A stretch of 19,800 bases of DNA, from positions 1 through 19,800 of the forward strand of contig JAJQFX010000249.1 in NCBI GenBank assembly GCA_021200895.1. Reading direction: 5' to 3'. The notes beneath the pieces were generated by a model. The model worked only from the letters and a program-made list of their open reading frames with translations. It did not search any database and had not been told where the DNA came from. Each line of letters starts with the position of its first letter. Within the stretch, counting starts at the first letter, position 1. Source of the stretch: Clostridiales bacterium. GTDB taxonomy: Bacteria; Bacillota; Clostridia; Oscillospirales; Oscillospiraceae. Positions 13,801 to 19,800 of this stretch are shown here, one piece after another. The position numbers were made by a program, and so were the translations under genes.

Positions 13801-14399
13801 AGTTCCAATTCGGAGATTTTATCCCCCACACGGAGCAGGTTGTCCGCCGTCTTTTCCAGCCGGTGTTCAGCTTCCTCCTTCCGGTGGCGGAACCGGGAGA
13901 TGCCCGCCGCCTCCTCAAAGACGCTGCGCCGCTCGCTGCCCTTGGTGGACAGTATCTCATCAATTTTACCCTGGCCGATGATGGAGTAACCCTCCCGGCC
14001 CAGGCCGGTGTCCATCAGCAGCTCATTGATGTCCTTCAGGCGGCAGCTGTGGCGGTTGATGTAATACTCGCTGTCCCCGCTGCGGTAGTACCGGCGGGTG
14101 ATCATGACCTCCGACTCCTCCATGGGGAAGCGGTGATCCTCATTGTCCAGAATCAGGCTGACCTCGGCATAGCCCAGCTGCTTGCGCTTGGCGGTGCCGC
14201 CGAAAATCACGTCCTCCATCTTGCCGCCCCGCAGCGCTTTGGTGGACTGCTCCCCCATGACCCAGCGTATTGCGTCCGAAATATTCGATTTTCCGCTGCC
14301 GTTCGGCCCGACGATGCCGGTGACCGGCTCTCCGAAGGTCAGGACGGTTTTATCAGGGAAGGATTTGAACCCCTGAATTTCCAAGGCTTTTAGATACAA
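10830..14399 (-). CDS. smc: Chromosome partition protein SMC
   Basis: An 1189-aa SMC ATPase that forms the condensin ring with ScpA and ScpB. The N-terminal head has Walker A GPNGSGKS (31-38). Two long coiled-coil arms rich in Glu, Gln, Arg and Ala flank a central hinge around EKLYEGYSKAVKAVMQA and GIHGPVASLMKV, with a glycine-rich GGSMTGG at the end of the hinge region. The C-terminal head has the signature LSGGEKAFVAIAL and Walker B FVAMDEIEAALDD. The start is TTG at 14399: it gives MYLKALEIQGFKSF, the usual SMC N-terminus, and has GAGAAGGTG just upstream. The upstream ATG at 14450 would add 17 unrelated residues. It is the first gene of the operon. Confidence 0.97.
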   Translation of the reverse strand: MYLKALEIQGFKSFPDKTVLTFGEPVTGIVGPNGSGKSNISDAIRWVMGEQSTKALRGGKMEDVIFGGTAKRKQLGYAEVSLILDNEDHRFPMEESEVMITRRYYRSGDSEYYINRHSCRLKDINELLMDTGLGREGYSIIGQGKIDEILSTKGSERRSVFEEAAGISRFRHRKEEAEHRLEKTADNLLRVGDKISELELQLEPLRGQAEKAKEFLAYRDELKGLEISLWLENLDELRTNHRKLATDYEAATAQRDSIKTEQETLYTRAEALAQQMRDCDVETEQLRARQSALEGESNARESSIAVLKSQVQSNTESADRLQRELDQQEGRADSIAAQIAQRQERLRAIADQRQALEDTLAGHQLEEAENRRQAGTLAEELEALRSSERIQSASLADAKELLSALAASSQEMIDRDTALRASMQENQEKLTQTEAEAKAKRKELNDTKEQRDSLENVIAGHQMKASSRNKKLEEAQGKVNQLTLDSNNLSGRIHMLTEMEKLYEGYSKAVKAVMQAAERKQLRGIHGPVASLMKVPEQYTVAIETALGAAQQNLVVDREEDGKAAINYLKRRDAGRATFLPLSAVRPNYLKERNVEQCRGFVGVASALVTCEQKYADVVGNLLGRVIIAEDMDAAIAMARQFGHRFRIVTLDGQVLNPGGSMTGGSTSRSAGILSRASELERLEKQSAQLKEDMDAARRVLTDAKREAEQAAYEMEVAQNQKRVLDDTVLRLDGEYGQYRILLGALRDNRDNWQDELESLRQRAKKLEEDTEEARQRIETLEDSAAALRTEAEGKAAGQDVFRKQAEAIAAAIAEVHVAQASLDAEQSATLTALDELKAMERDITGDRENRRRQIEEYGQRNEELTDRIRALEEALQTLRTSREALTDSLQKLSTRRLELEAQRTQADRDARDKNEALLNMERECSALERKKAAAAMEESQLLSKLWDSYELTYDSAQPLRQELESVAKAGRRIAELKRSISALGNVNVGAIEEFRRISERYDYLTAQRDDVEKAKAELEEIIDGITEEMKKIFAEQFDLIADAFSVTFQELFGGGKAALELEDPDDILNCNIEIKVQPPGKALKVLSLLSGGEKAFVAIALYFAFLKVRPTPFVAMDEIEAALDDPNVTRFAQYVRSMSDKTQFIIITHRRGTMEEADVLYGVTMQERGISRVLTVNLNEVAEELNIQ

Positions 14400-14453
14400 A
14401 AGGACACCTTCTCGCCATTCCGTTTTTTGCAGATGCACATAATTTGACACTAT

Positions 14454-14482
14454 ATTTTACCATCGCTGCGCCGAAATTGCAA
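14454..14482 (-). promoter_or_regulatory. Promoter of the smc-to-leuS operon
   Basis: On the minus strand: TTGCAA (14482-14477), 17-bp spacer, TAAAAT (14459-14454) with TGG immediately upstream as an extended -10. The start would be about 14447, giving a leader of roughly 48 nt. Confidence 0.65.
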
Positions 14483-14544
14483 CGGATTCCTTTCCATTTT
14501 AGGAAATTTGCTTCCGTGCGGCCCCATGCCAGGTTCAAAAGACA

Positions 14545-14590
14545 AAAAACACGCTGCCCACCGGTAAAACCGCAGGGCATCGCGTTTCTT
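14545..14590 (-). terminator. Terminator of the DUF951-hisC unit
   Basis: On the minus strand an imperfect hairpin (ACGC, TGCCC and CGG arms around a TTTTA loop, then CCG, GGGCA and GCGT) is followed by TTTTTTG. It lies just beyond the hisC stop and upstream of the smc promoter. Confidence 0.75.
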
Positions 14591-14602
14591 TCTAATTCCT
14601 AT

Positions 14603-15664
14603 TCAGCTTTGCACCAGCCGCTCCAGCTCCCGGCACAGGGCGGCCATCTCCTCGTCGGTGCCGACGGTGATGCGCAGGAATTGGTCTGTCCGGGGCGCGT
14701 CAAAGTAGCGCACCAAAATCCCCGCCTCCCGCAGCCCGGCAAACAGCGCCCTGGCGGGCGCTGCCTTATGGGACGCAAAGAGGAAATTCGCCTTGCTGGG
14801 CAGCACCGTGAAGCCCAGCCCCTCCAGCCGCTCCGTCACCCAGGCCCGGGTGTTCACCACGGCGGCGCAGCGGCCTGCAAAGTACGCCTCATCCTCCACG
14901 GCGGCGGCAGCCCCCACGATGGCCAGCCGGTCCAGGGTGTAGGAGTTCATAGAGTTTTTCACGCAGTTGACCGCCTGAATCAGGTTCTCATTGCCAAAGG
15001 CGAAGCCCACCCGAAGCCCCGCCAGGGAGCGGGATTTGGACATGGTCTGCACCACCAGGAGATTGGGGTACCGGTCGATGAGGGGCAGGGCAGAGGTCCC
15101 GCCGAAGTCCACATACGCCTCGTCCACGATGACCACCACGTCTGGGTTGGCCTTCAGGATACGCACCAACTCCCCCTGGGGCAGCTCGATACCGGTGGGG
15201 GCGTTGGGGTTGGCCAGCACGATGCCGCAGTGCTGCCCCAGAAGCTGCTCTACAGGGACGGTGAAATCCTCGTTCAGGGGCACCGTGCGGCACTGAATGC
15301 CGAACAGCGCCGCATACACCGGGTAAAAGCTATAGGTGATGTCAGGGAACAGAATGGTGTCTCCGGGGCCGAAAAACGCCTGAAAGGCAAAGGCCAGCAC
15401 CTCGTCAGAGCCGTTGCCCAGGAACACCTGCCCCTCTCTCACGCCGTAACGCCGTGCCAGGGCCACCCGGAGGGCGCTGCCCTCCGGGTCTGGGTAACGC
15501 CGCAGGGACTGGCCCAACTCCGCCGTGATGGCCTCCGTCACCTTCGGGGAGGGGGGATAGGGGTTTTCGTTGGTGTTGAGTTTGATGAGGTTCTGCACCT
15601 TCGGCTGCTCCCCCGGCGTGTAGGGGATCAGCTGCCGGATACGGCTGGACCAATATTCTTTCAT
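14603..15664 (-). CDS. hisC: Histidinol-phosphate aminotransferase-like (HisC) class I/II PLP enzyme
   Basis: A 353-aa PLP-dependent aminotransferase of fold type I. It opens with a HisC-like substrate segment, LIKLNTNENPYPPSP (27-40), then LRRYPDPEG, GNGSDEVL (83-90), ANPNAPTG (151-158), DEAYVDF (181-187), Schiff-base Lys210 in MSKSRSLAGLRVGF, and the C-terminal FLRITVGT with its conserved Arg. HisC converts imidazole acetol phosphate and glutamate to histidinol phosphate; many relatives also take aromatic amino acids. No other histidine genes are nearby, so the physiological substrate is less certain than the family. The ATG at 15664 has AAAGGAG upstream. It is 22 bp downstream of the DUF951 gene and probably cotranscribed with it. 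Confidence 0.9.
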   Translation of the reverse strand: MKEYWSSRIRQLIPYTPGEQPKVQNLIKLNTNENPYPPSPKVTEAITAELGQSLRRYPDPEGSALRVALARRYGVREGQVFLGNGSDEVLAFAFQAFFGPGDTILFPDITYSFYPVYAALFGIQCRTVPLNEDFTVPVEQLLGQHCGIVLANPNAPTGIELPQGELVRILKANPDVVVIVDEAYVDFGGTSALPLIDRYPNLLVVQTMSKSRSLAGLRVGFAFGNENLIQAVNCVKNSMNSYTLDRLAIVGAAAAVEDEAYFAGRCAAVVNTRAWVTERLEGLGFTVLPSKANFLFASHKAAPARALFAGLREAGILVRYFDAPRTDQFLRITVGTDEEMAALCRELERLVQS

Positions 15665-15686
15665 GGCGGACTCGCTCCTTTGCTTC

Positions 15687-15893
15687 TCAATCGGACGCCT
15701 GGCTCTGGCGGTCAGGGCCGGGGAGAATTTTCTTCACATTCTTCTCCGCCTTGGCCCGGGGCAGCATGACCTCCCGGCCGCAGCCCTTGCACCGCATCCG
15801 GAAATCCATGCCGATACGCAGCACCTCCCACTCCTTACAGCCGCAGGGGTGGGGCTTTTTCATTTGCAGGGTATCTCCAACCTGGATGTCCAT
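15687..15893 (-). CDS. DUF951 family small zinc-ribbon-like protein
   Basis: A 68-aa protein recognisable as DUF951 by its start, MDIQVGDTLQMKKPHPCGCKE (quoted in part: VGDTLQMKKPHPCG), followed by WEVLRIGMDFRMRCKGCGRE. Two Cys pairs (PCGC and CKGC) suggest a metal-binding ribbon. The family is widespread in Firmicutes, often beside chromosome partition or ychF/rpsF genes, and has no settled function. The ATG at 15893 has AAAGGGGAG 6 nt upstream. The Lys-rich tail (KAEKNVKKILPG) hints at nucleic-acid contact, which is only an inference. Confidence 0.9.
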   Translation of the reverse strand: MDIQVGDTLQMKKPHPCGCKEWEVLRIGMDFRMRCKGCGREVMLPRAKAEKNVKKILPGPDRQSQASD

Positions 15894-15928
15894 ACTGTTC
15901 TCCCCTTTCTTCGCTTTAGCACGCTAAT

Positions 15929-15957
15929 ACACTACCATGTTATAAGCAGCTTGTCAA
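15929..15957 (-). promoter_or_regulatory. Promoter for the DUF951-hisC pair
   Basis: On the minus strand: perfect TTGACA (15957-15952), 17-bp spacer ending in TGG, then TAGTGT (15934-15929), a poor -10 helped by the extended TGn. Two bases further is the inverted repeat TTAGC-AC-GCTAA (15916-15927), which overlaps the expected transcription start and could be an operator. Confidence 0.6.
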
Positions 15958-16032
15958 GTGGTTTTCCTCCATCAAACTTTCCCCTGTTCCTGCATATGCT
16001 TCCCATAAGCACAGAATCAGGAGGAAAACGCT

Positions 16033-16932
16033 ATGAATCAAATTTTGCCGGAAGGCCGCCTGCTCCCCACGGCGGAAAATCAAGCTCTGCTGTCCTCATT
16101 GGAGGGGCTGCACGCCGCCATGGAGCGGCAAATCGTGCTGGAGAGCGTCGCTCTGCGCTGCGACCGGGGCCACAACCTCCGCCTCAGGCTAGGGGAGGTG
16201 GACGCCGTCATTCCCCACGGGGAATGTGCCGTGGGCCTGGAGGACGGCACCACCAGGGAAATCGCCCTGCTGACCAGGGTGGGAAAGCCGGTGGCCTTCC
16301 TCGTCACCGGCCTGGTGGGGGAGGACGGGCGCATCGTGGCCCAGCTGTCCCGCCGCCTGGCCCAGGAGCAAGCCCTGGAGGTGCTGCTGAATCTGCCGAC
16401 AGGGGCGGTCCTGCCCGCCACCGTCACCCGGCTGGAGCCCTTCGGCGCGTTTGTGGACATTGGGCGGGGCATCCCCTCCATGATTCCGTTGGGGGCCATC
16501 TCCGTGGCCCGCATCCGCCACCCTTCCGACCGGTTTTACACCGGGCAGGAGATTTTCGCGGTATTGCAGCAGGCCGTCCCGGAGCAGCGCCGCCTGCTGC
16601 TGTCCCACAAGGAGCTGCTGGGCACCTGGGCGGAGAACGCGGCCCGGTTCGCCCCCGGCGAAACCGTCACCGGCATTGTCCGAGGCGTGCTGGATTACGG
16701 CATCTTCGTGGAGCTGGCCCCCAACCTGCCCGGCCTGGCAGAGTATCTGCCGGGATACGAGGTGGGCGACCAGGTCAGCGTCTACATCAAGGCCATTCTG
16801 CCGGAGCGTCAGAAAATCAAGCTGCTGCTGATCGACCGGCTGAACCACCCCGCTCAATGCACCCCGCCGACCTACTTCGTCACCGAGGGCAATGTGGCGG
16901 GGTGGGACTACCACGGTGCTACTCCTTCTTGA
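16033..16932 (+). CDS. S1-domain RNA-binding protein (RpsA-like)
   Basis: A 299-aa cytoplasmic protein with two clear S1 (OB-fold) RNA-binding domains: about 123-192 (GAVLPATVTRLEPFGAFVDI ... LLLSHKELLGTW) and 208-268 (GETVTGIVRGVLDYGIFVEL ... KIKLLLID). Residues about 45-115 look like a diverged S1-like unit ending in RIVAQLSRRLAQEQA, and the start is a helical segment. The layout resembles the short S1 proteins of Clostridia rather than full-length ribosomal protein S1. It probably binds mRNA or ribosomes; its exact role is unknown. AGGAGG lies 8 nt before the ATG. It is divergent from DUF951 and overlaps rarA tail to tail by 14 bp. Confidence 0.88.
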   Translation: MNQILPEGRLLPTAENQALLSSLEGLHAAMERQIVLESVALRCDRGHNLRLRLGEVDAVIPHGECAVGLEDGTTREIALLTRVGKPVAFLVTGLVGEDGRIVAQLSRRLAQEQALEVLLNLPTGAVLPATVTRLEPFGAFVDIGRGIPSMIPLGAISVARIRHPSDRFYTGQEIFAVLQQAVPEQRRLLLSHKELLGTWAENAARFAPGETVTGIVRGVLDYGIFVELAPNLPGLAEYLPGYEVGDQVSVYIKAILPERQKIKLLLIDRLNHPAQCTPPTYFVTEGNVAGWDYHGATPS

Positions 16933-18184
16933 TTTTCGCCCAGTAGGCTTTGGCGGCCTGCTCCGTCTTGTTCTCCCCATACTCGTAATAGCGCCGCCCC
17001 TGGAGGGCGTCCGGGAGATACTGCTGCTCCACCCAATGATTCGGGTAATCGTGGGGATAGAGATAGCCCTGCTCCCGCTCCATGCCGGTGCTGTCGGCGT
17101 GGACGTTTTGCAGATGCCTGGGATAGTCCCCCGTCCTGCCCGCCGCCACGTCAGACATGGCGGCAGAAATGCCCTTATAGACGCTGTTGGACTTGGGGGC
17201 CGTGGCCAGCAGCACCACCGCCTGGGCCAGGGGCAGCCGGGCCTCCGGCAGCCCCAGCATGTTGGCGTTCTCCACGCAGGCGTTGACGATGGCCGCCGCC
17301 TGGGGATAGGCCATCCCCACATCCTCGCTGGCGGAGCAGAGGATGCGCCGGATGGCGGTCACCATGTCCCCCGCCTCCAACAGCCGGGCCAGATAGTGGA
17401 GGGCGGCATCCGGGTTGGAGCCCCGTATGGACTTCATCAGGGCAGAGGCGGTGTCGAAGTGGTCGTCCCCCGCCCGGTCATAGCGCATGGCGGAGTGCTG
17501 GGCCAGCACTTCGGCGTCCTCCAGGGTCAGCGTGATGGTTCCGCCTGTGGACGGCGCGGCGTTCACCAGCAGCTCCACCGCATTCACCGCCTTGCGCACG
17601 TCCCCGCCGCAGGCCGAGGCAATATGGGCAACGACCTCCGGGGGGCAGTCTATCTCTACCCCCCGCCGCTCCACCAGCAGCGCCACCGCCCGCCGCACCG
17701 CAGGCTGCACTTCCTCCGCCGTCACCGGCTTGAACTCAAAGACGGTGGAGCGGCTCAAGACGGCGTTGTAAACATAGAAGTACGGGTTCTCCGTGGTGGA
17801 GGCAATGACGGTGATTTTTCCGTTCTCCATAAACTCCAGCAGGCTCTGCTGTTGCTTTTTATTGAAGTACTGAATCTCGTCCAGGTAGAGCAGCACGCCG
17901 TTGGGTGCCAACAGGGTGTCCACATCAGCGATAATGTCTTTAATATCGGAGATGGAGGCGGTGGTGGCGTTCAGCCGATGCAGCGCCTTGTTGGTGCGGC
18001 TGGCAATGATGTTGGCCACCGTGGTCTTGCCGGTGCCGGAGGGGCCGTAAAACACCATGTTGGGGATGTTGCCCCCCTGAATGATGCGGCGCAACACGCC
18101 GTTTGGCCCCAGGATGTGCCGCTGGCCCACCACGTCGTCCAGACTGGCGGGTCTAATCTCATCTGCCAATGGCCGTTCGTTCAT
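16919..18184 (-). CDS. rarA: Replication-associated recombination protein RarA (MgsA), AAA+ ATPase
   Basis: A 421-aa AAA+ ATPase of the clamp-loader clade that acts at stalled replication forks. The start NERPLADEIRPASLDDVVGQRHILG is typical; Walker A is YGPSGTGKT (46-54), Walker B LLYLDEIQYFNKKQQQSLL, followed by sensor I in ASTTENP and an arginine-finger-type LSRS. The C-terminal half carries the family's tetramerisation region (HYLARLLEAGDMVTAIRRIL, then SEDVGMAYPQA). The ATG at 18184 is chosen because it fits the family N-terminus and because the in-frame ATG at 18220 overlaps the promoter -10. GGGAGG lies 11 nt upstream. It has its own promoter and ends convergently inside the S1 gene. 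Confidence 0.95.
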   Translation of the reverse strand: MNERPLADEIRPASLDDVVGQRHILGPNGVLRRIIQGGNIPNMVFYGPSGTGKTTVANIIASRTNKALHRLNATTASISDIKDIIADVDTLLAPNGVLLYLDEIQYFNKKQQQSLLEFMENGKITVIASTTENPYFYVYNAVLSRSTVFEFKPVTAEEVQPAVRRAVALLVERRGVEIDCPPEVVAHIASACGGDVRKAVNAVELLVNAAPSTGGTITLTLEDAEVLAQHSAMRYDRAGDDHFDTASALMKSIRGSNPDAALHYLARLLEAGDMVTAIRRILCSASEDVGMAYPQAAAIVNACVENANMLGLPEARLPLAQAVVLLATAPKSNSVYKGISAAMSDVAAGRTGDYPRHLQNVHADSTGMEREQGYLYPHDYPNHWVEQQYLPDALQGRRYYEYGENKTEQAAKAYWAKIKKE

Positions 18185-18218
18185 AGCGGATGTCGCCTCC
18201 CTGTCATTGATGGTTTCC

Positions 18219-18247
18219 ATTGTAGCACATTCGCCGCCCTTTGTAAA
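18219..18247 (-). promoter_or_regulatory. Promoter of rarA
   Basis: On the minus strand: TTTACA (18247-18242), 17-bp spacer ending in TGC, TACAAT (18224-18219). Both boxes are one base from consensus and the -10 is extended. Transcription would begin near 18212, leaving about 28 nt before the ATG. Confidence 0.8.
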
Positions 18248-18269
18248 TGCGGAGGGGCTTTGCCGCATG

Positions 18270-18305
18270 AAAAGGCCGCCCTGTGTCTCACCGCAGGACG
18301 GCCCT
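18270..18305 (-). terminator. Terminator of the ATP-grasp gene
   Basis: On the minus strand GGCCGTCCTG and CAGGGCGGCC form a 10-bp stem with one mismatch, followed by TTTTCAT. It lies 20 bp beyond the gene's stop and just before the rarA promoter. Confidence 0.8.
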
Positions 18306-18325
18306 GAAAATCCCTTTTGGAGGGT

Positions 18326-19516
18326 TTACCACTCCTCCAGGCTGAACGAAATCATCTCATCCCGCTCCTCGGCGCTGGAGGACACGCCGATCAGGAAATC
18401 ATCCCCCATGGTGCCCTCCAGGATGCCCTTCAGCCTGCCGCAGTCCTTGATGCGCCAGCCGTAGCGGACGCGGATCTCGTCCATAGTGTGCCGGTAATTC
18501 CGTTCATCCCAGCGGCCGATATAGGCGCAGAAGTACCGCTGGCCATCGTAGAAATGGTGGGCCTCGTCATAGCAAATCATGTCCGCCCACAGCTGGTAAT
18601 AGTCCGCGCTGGAGGCATAGTTAATCATGTCTGGCGTGTAGCCTCCCGCCGGGCGCATATTGACCTCCAGACCCACAATGTCGCCCACGTCGCCCAGGCC
18701 CTCCTTGGCCTCCGTCAGCCGGAAGAACTCCAGGTGGAAGCTCCGCTTTTTCAGGCCGAAGGCTTTCAGCACCGCCTTGCCCGCCTCCAGCATATCCCAG
18801 GGCACATCCTGCATCACGGAATAGTACATGGGGCCGTGCTTCTGTACCATATCCATGATGGAAATGGTGGTAACGTGGTTGGCGCAGAACAAAATCTCGC
18901 CCTTGCTGTTGACGATGCCGTCAAAGGCGCTGACATCGCCGCTGACGAACTCCTCCAAAATATACTGGCTGTCCAACTCCATCCCGCACAGGCGGTACAT
19001 GTCCTCATCGGAGCGGAGCACCATGTTCCCCGCTGCGCCCACGCCGTTGTCCGGCTTGGCCACGATGGGATAGCCCACCAGATGGGCAAATTTCAACGCC
19101 CCTTCACAGTTGTCCAGCAGATGGTACCGGGCGGTGGGAATGCCCGCCTTGGCGTAATAGGCCTTCATAGCGGACTTGTGCTTAAACTTCCGCATATCCT
19201 CCGGCTGCAGGCCGGTGGTGATGTGGAAGTCCTGCCGGAGCCGGGCGTCCTGCTCCATCCAATACTCGTTGTTGGACTCCAGGTAGTCGATTTTCCCGTA
19301 GTGGAAGGTGAAATAGGCCACGGCGCGGAGCATTTCATCGTAGTTCTCCATGTCATTCACCCGGTAATATTCGGTCAGGGCTTCCTTTAGCTCCGGGTGC
19401 AGCAGGTCATAGGCGCAGTCGCCAATGCCCAGCACCGTGACGCCGTTCTCCTTCAGCCGCTGGCAAAAATGGCGATAACAATCGGGAAATTGGGGGGAAA
19501 TAAAGATAAAATTCAT
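18326..19516 (-). CDS. ATP-grasp family ligase, substrate unknown
   Basis: A 396-aa ATP-grasp enzyme of the carbamoyl-phosphate-synthase-like type. An N-terminal Rossmann-like preATP domain (1-105: FIFISPQFPDCY ... TVLGIGD) precedes the ATP-grasp fold: Lys113-type KHKSAMKAYYAKAGIPTARY, VGYPIVAKPDNGVGAAGN (148-164, the P-loop equivalent with Lys154), ILEEFVSGDVSAFDG, and the metal-binding LEVNMRPAGGYTPDMIN. Such enzymes join a carboxylate to an amine through an acyl phosphate, for instance dipeptide or peptide-tag synthesis. No partner gene is next to it, so the substrate is open. The ATG at 19516 has only a weak GAAAGTG site. It sits just downstream of an rRNA operon with its own promoter. 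Confidence 0.88.
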   Translation of the reverse strand: MNFIFISPQFPDCYRHFCQRLKENGVTVLGIGDCAYDLLHPELKEALTEYYRVNDMENYDEMLRAVAYFTFHYGKIDYLESNNEYWMEQDARLRQDFHITTGLQPEDMRKFKHKSAMKAYYAKAGIPTARYHLLDNCEGALKFAHLVGYPIVAKPDNGVGAAGNMVLRSDEDMYRLCGMELDSQYILEEFVSGDVSAFDGIVNSKGEILFCANHVTTISIMDMVQKHGPMYYSVMQDVPWDMLEAGKAVLKAFGLKKRSFHLEFFRLTEAKEGLGDVGDIVGLEVNMRPAGGYTPDMINYASSADYYQLWADMICYDEAHHFYDGQRYFCAYIGRWDERNYRHTMDEIRVRYGWRIKDCGRLKGILEGTMGDDFLIGVSSSAEERDEMISFSLEEW

Positions 19517-19589
19517 AATTATTCACACTTTCCGCGGAAGCAGCGCGCCGCCCTGCCTGGCCGCCGCTGCCTGTTCCATTGGTACCCCC

Positions 19590-19595
19590 ATTATA
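19590..19595 (-). promoter_or_regulatory. Candidate -10 for the ATP-grasp gene
   Basis: A perfect TATAAT on the minus strand, about 74 nt before the start codon. The matching -35 at 17-bp spacing is only TGGAAA. The leader that follows contains GC-rich complementary segments (GCAGCG and CGCTGC, about 19541-19573) that could fold into a stem. Confidence 0.5.
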
Positions 19596-19646
19596 GCCCT
19601 CTTTTTTTCAAATTTCCACCCCTATATCCGTCAAAACTGTAAAATA

Positions 19647-19658
19647 ACCGGCGCCGGT
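19647..19658. repeat. Perfect 12-bp palindrome ACCGGCGCCGGT
   Basis: It lies between the rRNA terminator and the ATP-grasp promoter region, in otherwise AT-rich sequence. It could be a regulator site; no function can be assigned. Confidence 0.4.
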
Positions 19659-19671
19659 CTGGAACGCAAAT

Positions 19672-19707
19672 AAAAAAAGACTGACATCATCGCAACGTCA
19701 GTCTTTT
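19672..19707 (-). terminator. rRNA operon terminator
   Basis: On the minus strand AAGACTGAC pairs with GTCAGTCTT across an 11-base loop, followed by seven T in all. It begins about 5 bp after the 5S rRNA 3' end. Confidence 0.9.
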
Positions 19708-19711
19708 CTGT

Positions 19712-19800
<89 letters not shown>

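Noticed and set aside
18268..18268. Upstream start for rarA giving 449 aa
   Set aside because: It would lie upstream of a strong promoter at 18219-18247 and inside the preceding terminator.

Overview
The window joins the right end of an integrated mobile element (about 1-3913) to ordinary core chromosome (3914-19800) of a Firmicute. The core genes (SMC with a Bacillus-like start, YhbY, YqeK, RsfS, DUF951, FtsY without an acidic N-terminal domain), the GC-rich coding sequence and the strong AGGAGG ribosome sites suggest an Oscillospiraceae-type clostridium. That placement is inference from style and content, not from a database match.

Mobile element. A leftward Cro-like HTH gene (41-268) and a rightward HTH repressor gene (424-810) diverge from a control region with three 14-bp operator-like sites spaced exactly 32 bp apart. 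Next is a compact locus that I read as a type III (ToxIN-like) toxin-antitoxin system: a promoter, a structured leader, three 36-nt repeats that can each fold as an H-type pseudoknot, a terminator, and a 166-aa ToxN/AbiQ-like endoribonuclease gene (1149-1649). This locus lies between two near-identical 34-bp terminator sequences exactly 839 bp apart. A leftward hicA-hicB type II toxin-antitoxin operon follows, then a rightward tyrosine integrase (2503-3789). The element ends at a tRNA 3' fragment (T-arm, acceptor strand and CCA, 3886-3913), which is the expected attachment-site junction. The element continues left of the window.

Core chromosome, 4070-14482. All genes are leftward and tightly spaced: smc, ftsY, rph, rdgB, yhbY, a nadD-yqeK fusion, rsfS and leuS. 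Several pairs overlap by 4-8 bp. A good promoter lies just upstream of smc, so this looks like one long operon for chromosome organisation, protein targeting, RNA maturation, nucleotide hygiene, NAD synthesis, ribosome assembly and Leu-tRNA charging.

Core chromosome, 14545-19800. A hisC-like aminotransferase and a DUF951 gene form a leftward pair with its own promoter and terminator. Divergent from it is a gene for a three-part S1-domain RNA-binding protein, which overlaps tail to tail with rarA (mgsA). An ATP-grasp ligase of unknown substrate follows, and the window ends inside a leftward 5S rRNA gene with its terminator, the end of an rRNA operon.

The most interesting part is 287-2460: an evenly phased operator array and two adjacent toxin-antitoxin systems, one with an RNA antitoxin whose repeats show internal compensatory base changes.
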